Assembly (NCBI RefSeq): GCF_029893585.1
Contig: NZ_JARXYX010000019.1
Location: 123,097-187,096, forward strand
Length of the DNA: 64,000 nucleotides
Direction of reading: 5' to 3'
From: Streptomyces sp. LBL
GTDB lineage: Bacteria > Actinomycetota > Actinomycetes > Streptomycetales > Streptomycetaceae
Position 1 is the first letter of the stretch; every line of letters starts with the position of its first letter. The position numbers were made by a program, and so were the translations under genes. Of this stretch, positions 7,881 to 16,829 are shown piece after piece. The notes below the pieces were generated by a model that saw only the letters and a list, made by a program, of their open reading frames with translations, made no database searches and was not told the DNA's origin.

Positions 7881-8855
7881 GTGCCCACCGTCGTGCAGCT
7901 GCCGGCCGGGAATGCCTTGACTGTCCGCGCGGCGGCCGACGCCTTCCTCGACTCGCTGCGCAACCCGAACACCGTCCGCAGCTACGGGGTCGGCGTCGGT
8001 AAGACCGCCGAGCGGATCGGGGAGGGCCGCCCGCTGGGGTCGGTTGCGGACGACGAGATCCGCGAGGCCCTGGAAATCCTGTGGGGCACCGCGGCGGTCA
8101 ACACCTGGAACGCCCGCCGGGCCGCGGTGCTGTCCTGGCTGGGCTGGTGCGAGTCGTACGGCTACGACGGCCCGGCGGTCCCGGCCTGGACGAAGCGGCC
8201 GGCGGTGCCGGACTCCGAGACCCCGGCCCGCTCCAAGATGGCCGTGGACCGGCTCATCGCCCGGCGCGAGGTGCACCTGCGGGAGAAGACGCTGTGGCGG
8301 ATGCTCTACGAGACCGCCGGGCGGTCCGAGGAGATCCTCGGCGTGAACATCGAGGCCCTGGACCTCTCCGCCCGCCGCTGCCAGGTCAAGGCGAAGGGCG
8401 CCCGGAGCAAGGCACGCCGCCGAGGGCAGGCCCGGGAGGACTTCGTGCTGGAGACCGTGTACTGGGACGCAGGCACCGCCCGGCTCCTGCCCCGCCTGCT
8501 GCGCGGCCGTACTCGCGGACCGGTGTTCGTCACCCACCGCCGCCCCGGCCCGGGGAAGGTCGTCAGCCCGCGCGACGTGTGCCCGGACACCGGCCTGGCC
8601 CGCCTTTCCTACGGCCAGGCCCGCGCTCTGCTGGACGAGCACACCGCCGTGCGCGGCCCGGGGACCGGCTGGGACCTGCACGAGTACCGCCACTCCGCCC
8701 TCACCCACCTCGGCGAGCAGGGTGCCTCCCTGCTGATGCTGATGGCGAAGTCCCGGCACAAGAAGCCGGAGAACGTCCGCCGCTGCTTCAAGCCCTCCCA
8801 CGAGGCGATCTCGGAGCTGACAAGCCTGCTCGCCCCTGGCGATAGCAGACGATGA
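7881..8855 (+). CDS. Solitary tyrosine-recombinase homologue with catalytic Tyr replaced by Cys
   Basis: A 324-residue protein with a SAM-like DNA-binding N-terminus (about 14-105) and a phage-integrase catalytic domain. Box I Arg148 (GRSEEIL) is present, as are His267 and Arg270 in LHEYRHSALTHLGE and His293 in KSRHKKPENVRRCF. The nucleophilic Tyr is expected nine residues after His293; that position, 302, is Cys (TGC at 8784-8786), one transition from TAC. Recombination by the usual phosphotyrosine route should therefore fail. GTG 7881 follows AAGGGGGAAGCG. No phage or plasmid genes flank it. It may be a dead integrase, or have been retained as a DNA-binding protein. Confidence 0.85.
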   Translation: MPTVVQLPAGNALTVRAAADAFLDSLRNPNTVRSYGVGVGKTAERIGEGRPLGSVADDEIREALEILWGTAAVNTWNARRAAVLSWLGWCESYGYDGPAVPAWTKRPAVPDSETPARSKMAVDRLIARREVHLREKTLWRMLYETAGRSEEILGVNIEALDLSARRCQVKAKGARSKARRRGQAREDFVLETVYWDAGTARLLPRLLRGRTRGPVFVTHRRPGPGKVVSPRDVCPDTGLARLSYGQARALLDEHTAVRGPGTGWDLHEYRHSALTHLGEQGASLLMLMAKSRHKKPENVRRCFKPSHEAISELTSLLAPGDSRR

Positions 8856-8889
8856 AGCACACGTGGTTCGTCGGCAGGGATGCCCGCCG

Positions 8890-9882
8890 TCAGTTCGCCT
8901 CCGGCCCGAACCGGCGCCTGTACGCCGACGGTGTGATGCCGGTCTCCCGGCGCATCAGCGTGCGCAGATTGGCAGCGGTGCCAAGCCCGCTGCGTCGCGC
9001 GACCACCTCGAACCGGGACTCACCTCGCTCGATCAACCGGCACGCCAGAGCAAGCCGTTCCCCCGTCAGCCACGCCAGCGGTGTCGTGCCCAGTTGTGCC
9101 TGGAAGCGGCGATGCAGCGTCGCCGGACTGACCGCCGCACGCGCCGCAAGGCCGGACACGGTGAGCGGTGAGTCCAGCCGTTCCTGGGCCCAGGCCAGGA
9201 CAGGTGCCAAGGACTCGTCCGGCAGGTCGGGCATGGGACGCTCCACGAACTGCCGCTGCCCACCGTCCCGGTGCGCCGCGAAGACCAGCCGCCGGCTCAC
9301 AGAGTTGGCGACCTCCGCGCCGTAGTCGCGACGGACCACATGCAGCCCAAGATCGAGCGCAGCTGCACTGCCTGCCGCGGTGAGGATGTCACCGTCATCC
9401 ACGAACAGCACGTCTGCTTCGAGCTGGACAGAGGGGAAGCGGGCCCGGAAGGAATCCGCCCACTGCCAGTGCGCTGTGGCCCTGCGCCCGTCGAGGACTC
9501 CGGCCTCGGCCAGTGTGAAGGCGCCGCTGCAGAAGCCGACCAGGCGCGCACCTCGGGCGTGTGCCCGGCGGACGGCATCGAGCACGGCCGGACGGCGGGG
9601 CACTTCGATGTCCGGGCGGTTGGGGACGATCAAGGTGTCCGCCGCGTCGGCCGCTTCCAGGCCGGCGACTCCCGTGAGCGTGAAGAATCCGTCTCGCATC
9701 ATGGTGCGGGGCTCAGGGGAACAGAGCCTGAAGTCGTAGAGATCACGGCCGATCTCCGGTCTGCGCAGACCGAAGATCTCGGTCGCGCAGCCGAGCTCGA
9801 AGGGGTTCGAGTTCTCGTCCACGATCACGACGACCCGGTGTACGCCCGCCGCGTGAGCTACGTGCGAGGATTCTTTCGTCAT
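8890..9882 (-). CDS. GlxA-type AraC-family transcriptional regulator
   Basis: A 330-residue regulator. Residues about 13-185 form a DJ-1/PfpI amidotransferase-like sensor domain (RVVVIVDENSNPFELGCATEIFGL; nucleophile-elbow-like VGFCSGAFTLAEAGVL). Residues about 225-325 form the AraC double helix-turn-helix (VLAWAQERLDSPLTVSGLAARAAVSPATLHRRFQ, then the second HTH ending GITPSAYRRRF). GlxA members respond to small molecules; the ligand is unknown. It is transcribed away from a cupin gene 52 bases off, its likely target. ATG 9882 follows AGGAA at good spacing. Confidence 0.9.
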   Translation of the reverse strand: MTKESSHVAHAAGVHRVVVIVDENSNPFELGCATEIFGLRRPEIGRDLYDFRLCSPEPRTMMRDGFFTLTGVAGLEAADAADTLIVPNRPDIEVPRRPAVLDAVRRAHARGARLVGFCSGAFTLAEAGVLDGRRATAHWQWADSFRARFPSVQLEADVLFVDDGDILTAAGSAAALDLGLHVVRRDYGAEVANSVSRRLVFAAHRDGGQRQFVERPMPDLPDESLAPVLAWAQERLDSPLTVSGLAARAAVSPATLHRRFQAQLGTTPLAWLTGERLALACRLIERGESRFEVVARRSGLGTAANLRTLMRRETGITPSAYRRRFGPEAN

Positions 9883-9934
9883 GTGCAATTCCTAGCACTC
9901 ACGGCGGCCATGCGAAACGGCTCAGGATGAGCCC

Positions 9935-10330
9935 ATGAGCAGCGAACCCATCCCCCTCAGCAAGGCCCTGGCCTCCTTCGACGCCTTGTGGAGCCCCCGC
10001 ATCGTCACGCGCGTCAACGACTACGACGTCCGCATCGCCAAGGTCGAGGGCGAACACATCTGGCACGTGCACGACGACACCGACGAGTTCTTCCTGGTAC
10101 TCGACGGCGAGCTGCGCATCTCCCTGCGCGAGCCCGACGGGGAGCGCACGGTCCTGCTCCCACAGGGGGCGGTCTTCACCGTCCCCCGAGGCACAGAGCA
10201 CAAGCCGTACGCTCCGTCCGGCGCCGCAATCCTCATGTTCGAGCCCACCGGGACACCGACCGTGGGCGATCGCCACGACAAGATCCCCGAGCACGTCGAC
10301 TCAACAACCGGACACGCACTCAGCACCTGA
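9935..10330 (+). CDS. Small cupin-domain protein
   Basis: A 131-residue single-domain cupin. The first cupin motif is seen as HIWHVHDDTDEFFLVLDGELRI, with its two His and Glu metal ligands, and the second as LPQGAVFTVPRGTEHKPYAPSGAAILMFEP. Such proteins bind a metal and may be small-molecule isomerases, dioxygenases or sensors; nothing here fixes the substrate. It is divergent from the GlxA-type regulator. ATG 9935 follows AGGATGAG. Confidence 0.88.
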   Translation: MSSEPIPLSKALASFDALWSPRIVTRVNDYDVRIAKVEGEHIWHVHDDTDEFFLVLDGELRISLREPDGERTVLLPQGAVFTVPRGTEHKPYAPSGAAILMFEPTGTPTVGDRHDKIPEHVDSTTGHALST

Positions 10331-10422
10331 CCCGACAGGCTTCGGCACGCCACTGCCCCTGGCGACAGCCTGCCGCCGGGTCGGTTACGTTCACCGACTG
10401 CCCGGCGAGAGCGGCGCGGGAC

Positions 10423-11316
10423 TCAATCCTCGGCGGTGTCCGGAGCGCGCAGGGGGCGCATTCCGCCAGGCAGGTCGGTCGGGAAGCTGGAAGGAGTACC
10501 GGCCCAGCACGTTGATGTGGTGACGCACGAACGGGGACAGCCGGGCGACGTCCTCGTCGCGCACCTCGAAGCCGTCGGCGCGGAGCTGGGTGAGCGCGGC
10601 GTCCATGTAGCGGGTGTTGAACAGCACGAGCGCATTGAGGACCAGGCCGAGCGCCCCGATCTGGTCCTCTGGACGCCTGGTGCCCGATGAGGGCGGCGTT
10701 CGCGGCCCGGTAGGTCGCCAGCCGCAGATACGTCTGGTCGACGTGGGACAGCCGCCCGTACTTCAGTGCGTCCGCGCCACAGCCGCTGGTTCGCCGCCTC
10801 CCGCACTGACCCCACCAGCCGGGCCAGACGACTCACCCCCGGCAGCAGCACCCGGCCCTCGCGCAGCCACCCCGCCGCCGCGTCGAACAACGCCTTCGGC
10901 CCGTCCCCCGTCGTCCACGCCCGCGCGTCCAGCCAGCCCGCCAGTTCCTCGCGGACCTCGGCGTGGTCCCGCCAGCCCCCGTCTTCCTGAATCTCCCCGG
11001 CGTGCGTACGGGCCGTACCGTCCCGCTCGCCGTACAACTTCAGGCACGAGGCGTCCTCGATGTCCAGCTGCCCGGCCAGGTACTCCGCCACCTCCGCCGG
11101 CACCTGCCGCGGGTCCGCCATGAATCGGCCCAGGAACCGCACACTCGTCAGCTGGACCGCGAACCCGAGCGGGTTGTGCGCACGCCTCTTGGCCTGCACC
11201 GCCTCCCGATCCGCGTCGTCCAGGAAGAAGTACCGCTCCAGCTCCGCCCGCGAGGGCACCTCGTGGAACGACCCATACCGGGCCGCCTGCCCATCCGTCA
11301 GGAACTCGACCGCCAC
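10423..11316 (-). pseudogene. Degraded Tn3-family transposase (TnpA)
   Basis: From GTG 11316 the frame reads EFLTDGQAARYGSFHEVPSR and continues as the DUF4158 N-terminal domain of Tn3-family transposases to about 10780 (SVREAANQRLW). Most of the roughly 1000-residue protein is then missing. The C-terminus resumes in another frame (DALKYGRLSHVDQTYLRLAT, about 10775-10680), and in a third frame (DQIGALGLVLNALVLFNTRY...), ending with the typical VRHHINVLGRYSFQLPD before 10423. One large internal deletion and at least two frameshifts make it non-functional. No convincing 38-bp terminal repeats or resolvase were found. Confidence 0.88.
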
Positions 11317-11406
11317 AACAACTCTCCGAAGATCGAAAACAACGACCCACGAAGGCTCCGACGCCCAATCACCCCAGGTCAAAGCGCCAAACAGCCCAGC
11401 GAACCC

Positions 11407-12654
11407 TTAGCGCACGATCTGACCCGGATGTTCCTCAGACCCCATGCCCTGGGGAACGTACGAGGCGACCACCCGTTCCCGGCCCGCCGAATGGGTCCGG
11501 CGCCGGTCCACGGCGGTCGCCGCTCCGGCCACGCCCAGGCCGAGCACCGCCAGTGCCGCGCCGGCCAGCGCCGGGGAGGTCGCCCCGAGGCCCGCGGCGA
11601 GGGCGAGACCGCCGATCCAGGCGCCGCCGGCGTTGGCCAGGTTGAAGGCGGCCTGGTTGGCGGAGGAGGCGAGGGAGGGGGCCGCCGAGGCCTTCTCCAT
11701 GACCATCAGCTGGAGCGGGGAGCCGGTGACGAAGGCCGCCGCGCCGAGAAGGACGACCGCAAGCGCCGCGCTCCACTGGGTGCTCATGAGGAGCGGGAAC
11801 AGCGCCAGCACGGCGGCCAGCGAGATCAGGCCGCCGAACAGCGTGGCCCGCAGCGCGTGGTCGGCGAGGCGTCCGCCGAGCAGGTTGCCGGCCGTGGCGC
11901 CGACGCCGAACAGCGCCAGCAGCAGCGTCACGTTGGAGTCGGCGTACCCGGCGGCGTCCGTGAGCATCGGCGTGATGTAGCTGTACGCGGAGAACAGCGC
12001 CCCGAAGCCGGCGACGGTCGTACCCAGTGCCAGCCAGACCGGCAGCGACCGCAGGGCCGCCAGCTCGCCGCGCAGCCCCGTGGCGGGGGCGGGCGAGTGG
12101 TCGTGCGGGATCAGCAGCGCCAGCGAGGCTATCGCCGCCAGGCCGATCGCGCCGACCCCGAGGAACGTGGCCCGCCAGCCCAGGTGCTGCCCCATGAGGG
12201 TGGCGACGGGAACGCCCGCGATGTTGGCGACCGTCAGGCCGAGGAACATCAGGGACACGGAGCGGGCCTTGCGTTCGGGAGCCACCATGGTCGTGGCGAC
12301 GACGGCGCCCACGCCGAAGAAGGCGCCGTGCGGGAGGCCGCTGAGGAAGCGGGCCGCGAGGAGCCAGTGGTAGTCGGGAGCGAACGCGGAGAGCACGCTG
12401 CCGAGCACGAACAGGGCCATCAGGCCGATCAGGACCGTGCGGCGGGACATGCGCGCGGTGACCGCGGCGAGCAGCGGGGCACCGATGACCACGCCCAGCG
12501 CATACGCCGAGACCAGGTGACCGGCCGCGGGGATCGAGATGTGCAGGTCGTCGGCGACGTCGGGCAGCAGGCCCATCATCACGAACTCGGTCGTACCGAT
12601 GCCGAAGGCGCCCACGGCGAGGGCGAGCAGGGCCAGGGGCATGAAAAAAACCAT
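11407..12654 (-). CDS. MFS transporter, DHA1 (drug:proton antiporter) family
   Basis: A 415-residue, 12-helix major facilitator of the AraJ/CmlA-like group (FGIGTTEFVMMGLLPDVADDL is the typical first helix, followed by the motif A-like ARMSRRTVLIG and the PHGAFFGVGAVVA helix). Members export chloramphenicol, sugars or other small molecules; the cargo here is not determinable. ATG 12654 follows AAAGG; a second ATG four codons on is possible. It lies directly beside the Tn3 relic and is followed by no linked gene, so it is probably single. Confidence 0.88.
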   Translation of the reverse strand: MVFFMPLALLALAVGAFGIGTTEFVMMGLLPDVADDLHISIPAAGHLVSAYALGVVIGAPLLAAVTARMSRRTVLIGLMALFVLGSVLSAFAPDYHWLLAARFLSGLPHGAFFGVGAVVATTMVAPERKARSVSLMFLGLTVANIAGVPVATLMGQHLGWRATFLGVGAIGLAAIASLALLIPHDHSPAPATGLRGELAALRSLPVWLALGTTVAGFGALFSAYSYITPMLTDAAGYADSNVTLLLALFGVGATAGNLLGGRLADHALRATLFGGLISLAAVLALFPLLMSTQWSAALAVVLLGAAAFVTGSPLQLMVMEKASAAPSLASSANQAAFNLANAGGAWIGGLALAAGLGATSPALAGAALAVLGLGVAGAATAVDRRRTHSAGRERVVASYVPQGMGSEEHPGQIVR

Positions 12655-12743
12655 TGCCTTTCAAAGGGAGTGCGGGGTTCCGTGCAAGCGTATGTTCAAT
12701 TCCGGAACAAAGACTCCCCGGCCCACTATTCCAGCAGGTCGGC

Positions 12744-13793
12744 TCAGGACGACGTGTCGACGTTCACACGCGCGGCGACCGGCAGATGGTCACTCGGGGT
12801 CTGGGGGAGCGTCCAGGAGCCCGCCGGCTCGATCCCCTTGACCATGATCTGGTCGATGCGCGCCATCGGGAACGAGGCCGGCCAGCTGAACCCGAAGCCG
12901 CTGCCCGCCGCGCCCTGCGTGGAGCGCATCTGGGCGGTCACGCCGTTGAGCGCGCGGTCGTTCATGGTGCCGTTCAGGTCGCCGAGCAGCACGACCTGCG
13001 TGAGCTTCTCGTGGGCGATGGCCTCGCCCAGCGCGTCCGCGCTCTTGTCCCGCTGCCGGGCCGTGAACCCGGCCTCCATCTTCACCCGCACCGACGGGAG
13101 ATGGGCGACGTACACCGCGACCTGCCCGGCCGGCGTGGTCACGGTGGCGCGCATCGCGCGGGTCCAGCCCAGCTTGATGTCGACGGCCCTGACGCCGGTC
13201 AGGGGGTACTTGCTCCACAGCCCGACCGTGCCCTGCACCGAGTGGTACTTGTACGTCGACGTCAGCGCCTCCTCGTACACCGGCACAGCCGACGTGGTGA
13301 GCTCCTCCAGGGCGACCACGTCCGCGCCGGACGCGGCCACGTCCCGGGCGGTGCCCGACGGGTCCGGGTTGTCGGCGTTGACGTTGTGCGTGACCACCGT
13401 GAGGTCGCCGCCGGCGCCCGCCTTGTCGCCGAGCAGTCCACCGAAGAGGTTCAGCCAGACGATCGCCGGGAACAGCACCGCGATCAGCGCGGTCGCCGAT
13501 TTGCGCACCAGCGCGAGCAGCACCAGGACCGGGACACACACGCCCAGCCAGGGCAGGAAGGTCTCGATGAGGCTGCCGAGGTTGCCGACCGCGTTCGGGA
13601 TCTGCGCGTGCAGCACCATGACCAGGGCGACCAGGAACGCGAGGGCGGCGAGGACGAGGCCCCGGCGCCAGATCCCCCGGTCAGCGAGCCGGCCGGCGAA
13701 CAGACGGCTCACCAGGCGTCGGATCCGGGTTCCCGGGCGCTCGGGCCCCGAGCCTCCGTTGTCCGTCTCCGTCATGTACGCCTGCTGCGCCAT
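12744..13793 (-). CDS. Membrane-anchored endonuclease/exonuclease/phosphatase (EEP) family protein
   Basis: A 349-residue protein. An N-terminal cytoplasmic part is followed by three membrane helices (about 45-64, 70-98 and 100-122), then an extracytoplasmic EEP domain (DLTVVTHNVNADNP with the first-strand Asn, ALEEL with the metal Glu, QVVLLGDLNGTMND with Asp and Asn, and TPSDHLPV with the final Asp-His). All catalytic positions of the fold look intact. Streptomyces relatives are often annotated only as membrane protein; substrate could be nucleic acid or a phospho-compound. ATG 13793 follows GAGGCGAC. Confidence 0.88.
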   Translation of the reverse strand: MAQQAYMTETDNGGSGPERPGTRIRRLVSRLFAGRLADRGIWRRGLVLAALAFLVALVMVLHAQIPNAVGNLGSLIETFLPWLGVCVPVLVLLALVRKSATALIAVLFPAIVWLNLFGGLLGDKAGAGGDLTVVTHNVNADNPDPSGTARDVAASGADVVALEELTTSAVPVYEEALTSTYKYHSVQGTVGLWSKYPLTGVRAVDIKLGWTRAMRATVTTPAGQVAVYVAHLPSVRVKMEAGFTARQRDKSADALGEAIAHEKLTQVVLLGDLNGTMNDRALNGVTAQMRSTQGAAGSGFGFSWPASFPMARIDQIMVKGIEPAGSWTLPQTPSDHLPVAARVNVDTSS

Positions 13794-13979
13794 ACCGTCG
13801 CCTCACTGCCTGCCCGTGCACACCGTTCGCCCCCTGTGTCCCTACGACCCTAGGGGATGATCGGCTCCGTCCCGCCCGTGCCCGGACGGCCGTACGGACA
13901 CATGACGCACAAGTGGGCACGCCCAGTTCCGGACACAGGCAGGGAAAGCGCCCTCTGTGACGAAACACGCACAGGGGGG

Positions 13980-14624
13980 CTACGGCGAGGACGAACTGAC
14001 GGACGGTGAGCTGACGGGCCGCAGCCCTTCGAGAAGGGTGTCGACGATCAACTCCGCCAGGCCTTCCGGGAGGTCGGCGTCGGGACGCATCACGGTGCGC
14101 AGCAGCATGGGACCGACGAACAGGTCGTTCAGCAGGTCGATGTCGACGTCCGCGCGCAGTTCGCCGTTGCGTTGCCCGCGGCGCAGGATCTCGACCTGGA
14201 GCCGGCGGCGCGGCTCGATGACGGTCCTGTGGTAAGCGGCCCAGATCTTGGGACTGCTCTTCATCTGGGCGTAGACGTTGTGCAGGAGCACGGAGGAGCG
14301 GGTCATCAGGCCGCGCCGACGCAGTTGTTCCAGGAGGGCCACGAGGTCGTCGCGCATCGAGGTGCCGGGCAGGTCGGGTGTCGGCAGCTCGGCGGCACCC
14401 ACGATGTCGGCGAACAGCTCCTCCTTGCCGCTCCAGCGGCGGTAGATGGTGGCCTTGCCGACGCCGGCGGTACGGGCGATGCGCTCGATGGACAGCTCCG
14501 CGAGCGGCACACCGTCCTCCAGGAGCTTCACCACCCCCTCGACGATGGCCCGCTCCACGGCCTCGCTGCGAGGCCGTCCCTTCATGGAGCCGACTCTGGG
14601 AGGCCGGCCTTCCGCAAGGTTCAC
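13980..14624 (-). CDS. TetR-family transcriptional regulator
   Basis: A 214-residue repressor. The helix-turn-helix is LAELSIERIARTAGVGKATIYRRWSGKEELFADI; the rest is a TetR ligand domain. GTG 14624 has GGAGGA six bases before it, stronger than the later ATG at 14585 (MKGRPRSE), so the longer form is chosen; this SD lies beside the IS200/IS605-like remnant. It sits downstream of, and in the same orientation as, a 14-helix MFS exporter, whose own promoter carries a TetR-type operator at 16672-16692. Control of that exporter by this regulator is plausible, not proven. Confidence 0.88.
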   Translation of the reverse strand: MNLAEGRPPRVGSMKGRPRSEAVERAIVEGVVKLLEDGVPLAELSIERIARTAGVGKATIYRRWSGKEELFADIVGAAELPTPDLPGTSMRDDLVALLEQLRRRGLMTRSSVLLHNVYAQMKSSPKIWAAYHRTVIEPRRRLQVEILRRGQRNGELRADVDIDLLNDLFVGPMLLRTVMRPDADLPEGLAELIVDTLLEGLRPVSSPSVSSSSP

Positions 14625-14642
14625 CGGATTCCTCCGAGGATG

Positions 14643-14946
14643 CCCCGGCCTTCGGGCCGGGGAGGAACCGGACTCCTGCGGAGCAGGGCCGGAGGCGAAA
14701 TTTCGCCTCCAGGGCGAAACGCCGTCCACCTGATCGGGTAACCTGCACACCGTGCGTTGCAAGAACCAAGCGCGTACACCGTGCTGATCGAGAGCCAAGA
14801 CAGCACAGGCACCTCCAAGCTTTGGCGTATCAAACCGGGCTGGTTTCAACCCGGCTGGTGTTGATCGTGGAAGACCTGTTGGGTCGCTGACCCGCAGGCA
14901 GCGTGAGCCAGGAATCCCCCAGCTTCAGCTGGGGGAGGATTCAAGT
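14643..14946. mobile_element. Remnant of an IS200/IS605-like element (no transposase)
   Basis: Two short stem-loops bound a 300-bp segment: CCCCGGCC-ttcg-GGCCGGGG at 14643-14662, and CCCCCAGC-ttca-GCTGGGGG at 14916-14935 followed by aggattcaag. Paired subterminal hairpins with a TTCAA-type right end are the hallmark of IS200/IS605 elements and their transposase-free derivatives. No tnpA or tnpB frame is present. A perfect 20-bp palindrome at 14691-14710 (ggaggcgaaa then its complement) lies inside and could serve as an operator for the TetR gene. The wider stretch 14625-15058 holds no gene. Confidence 0.45.
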
Positions 14947-15058
14947 TGCTGTCCCTTCGCCTCCTGAAGTGCATTCTCCCCCGTGCGCGGCCCTGCCCCG
15001 CACGGGGGAGACCACACCCCGGCCCCGCCCCGCGCGGGGGTGACCACACCCCTGCCCC

Positions 15059-16648
15059 CTACTCCCCCGCCGTCACCAACTCCTCTTCCTCCTTGCCCGA
15101 CTGAGGTGCCGCCGCCTTCTTCCCCGGCAGGTACAGGGCGACCACGACCACGCCGACCACCGCGACGCCCGCTCCCCACAGCGCGGTGAGGTGCATCGCG
15201 TGCAGGAACGCGTCGTTGGCCGGGTCGACGAGGGCCTTGCCCTTCGGGCCGAGCCGGGCGGCGACACCGAGGGTCGCCTCGATGGACTCGCCCGCGGTGT
15301 GCCGCAGGTCCGGGGGCAGGAGGCCGAGCTTGTCCTCGATGCCGTTGCGGTACGCCGTGGACAGGACCGAGCCGAGGATGGCGATACCGAGGGCGCCGCC
15401 GACCTGGCGGAAGGTATTGCTGAGCGCGGACGCGGAGCCGGCCTTCTCGCGGGGCAGGGCCTGCATGATGACGACGCTGACCGGGGTCATGATGTGCGCC
15501 ATGCTGGTGCCCATGAGGAAGAAGATCACCTCCAGGATCCAGATCGGCGTGTCCGCCTCCAGGGTGGCGAACGCGGCCAGCATCGCGGCGATGACCGCCA
15601 TGCCGGCCGTGGTGGTGGCCCGGTATCCGAAGCGCTCCACGACCAGCCGGGCGCGTGGCGCGAAGATCATCTGGCCGACGGCCAGCGGCAGCATCAGCAG
15701 GCCGGTCTGCAGCGGGGAGTAGCCGCGCACGCTCTGGGTGTAGAAGACCGAGAAGAAGGTCACTCCCATCAGCGCGAAGAAGACCAGCGCGAGGGCGGCT
15801 ATCGCGGCCGAGAAGACCTTGTTCTTGAAGTAGGTGACGTCGATGGACGGGTGGTCGCTGCGCTTCTCGAACACCACGAAGGCGACGAGTACGGCGAGAC
15901 CGGCGCCGATGGTCGCGAGGACCTGCGGGTCGGTGAAGTCGGCGAGCTGGCCGCCCTTGATGATGCCGTAGACGAGCAGCACAAGACCGATGACGGACAG
16001 GACCACACCCACGGCGTCGATCCGGCCGGGCCGCGGGTCGCGGGAGTCGGGAACCAGCCAGAGCATCAGTCCGAGCGCGAGGATGACGATCGGCACGTTG
16101 ATGAGGAAGACCGAACCCCACCAGAAGTGGTCGAGCAGGACGCCGCCGGTGATCGGGCCGATGGCGATGGCGAGGCCGACGCCGCCGGCCCAGATGCCTA
16201 TGGCCTTGGGCTGCTCCTCCCTTTCGAAGACGTTCATCAGGACGGCGAGGGTGGCGGGCATGACGAAGGCCGCGCCGAAGCCCATCACCGCACGGAAGGC
16301 GATCAGCTCGGTCGGCGAGCCGGAGAAGGCGGCGAGGGCGGAGCCGGCGCCGAACGCGACCAGACCGCCGAGCAGGACCTTCTTGCGGCCCAGCCGGTCA
16401 CCGAGGAGGCCCGCGGTGAACAGCAGGCCCGCGAAGACGAGGGTGTAGGAGTTGATCGCCCACTCCAGCTCGCTCTGGGTGGCACCCAGACCGGTGGGGG
16501 CGGGCGTCGAGATCGTCTTGATGGCGACGTTCAGGATCGAGTTGTCGAGCACCACGATCAGCAGGCTCAGCATCAGCACACCGAGGATCGCCCAACGGCG
16601 CCGGTGCACCGCCTCCGGTACCCGGGAGTCAGGGACTGCAGTAGTCAT
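15059..16648 (-). CDS. MFS multidrug exporter, DHA2 (14-helix, EmrB/QacA) family
   Basis: A 529-residue transporter with the DHA2 signatures: VLDNSILNVAIKTI in helix 1, LGDRLGRKKVLLGG (motif A), and a family-typical helix 5 (GIWAGGVGLAIAIGPITGGVLLDHFWWGSVFLINVP, motif C). It should export hydrophobic toxins or antibiotics in exchange for protons. ATG 16648 lies 24 bases after a perfect TetR-type operator, so it is probably repressed by the TetR gene downstream or by a homologue. Longer upstream readings have no membrane or SD support. Confidence 0.92.
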   Translation of the reverse strand: MTTAVPDSRVPEAVHRRRWAILGVLMLSLLIVVLDNSILNVAIKTISTPAPTGLGATQSELEWAINSYTLVFAGLLFTAGLLGDRLGRKKVLLGGLVAFGAGSALAAFSGSPTELIAFRAVMGFGAAFVMPATLAVLMNVFEREEQPKAIGIWAGGVGLAIAIGPITGGVLLDHFWWGSVFLINVPIVILALGLMLWLVPDSRDPRPGRIDAVGVVLSVIGLVLLVYGIIKGGQLADFTDPQVLATIGAGLAVLVAFVVFEKRSDHPSIDVTYFKNKVFSAAIAALALVFFALMGVTFFSVFYTQSVRGYSPLQTGLLMLPLAVGQMIFAPRARLVVERFGYRATTTAGMAVIAAMLAAFATLEADTPIWILEVIFFLMGTSMAHIMTPVSVVIMQALPREKAGSASALSNTFRQVGGALGIAILGSVLSTAYRNGIEDKLGLLPPDLRHTAGESIEATLGVAARLGPKGKALVDPANDAFLHAMHLTALWGAGVAVVGVVVVALYLPGKKAAAPQSGKEEEELVTAGE

Positions 16649-16671
16649 GGGGGCGAGCCTAGGGCGAATAA

Positions 16672-16692
16672 GATACGAGACCGTCTCGTATC
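16672..16692 (-). promoter_or_regulatory. TetR-type operator before the DHA2 exporter
   Basis: GATACGAGAC and its exact complement GTCTCGTATC flank one central base. It lies 24 bases before the exporter ATG, where bound repressor would block transcription. Confidence 0.7.
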
Positions 16693-16829
16693 GTAAATCT
16701 TTTACCCAGACCTTACTGCCGTCTCGGTCACAGCGGCCTCCCCTAGCCGTCACCGGCACGAGGTGCCACCATGGAGGCGATCCGGGGACGCCGTCAGGGC
16801 GCCTCGAGATGACTGAAGGAGCCGTTGCC

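Noticed and set aside
10963..13860. 965-codon plus-strand frame
   Set aside because: It runs antisense across the Tn3 relic, an MFS gene and an EEP gene and has no domain of its own.
15191..16696. Plus-strand frame opposite the DHA2 exporter
   Set aside because: Shadow of a clear transporter gene; low-complexity composition.
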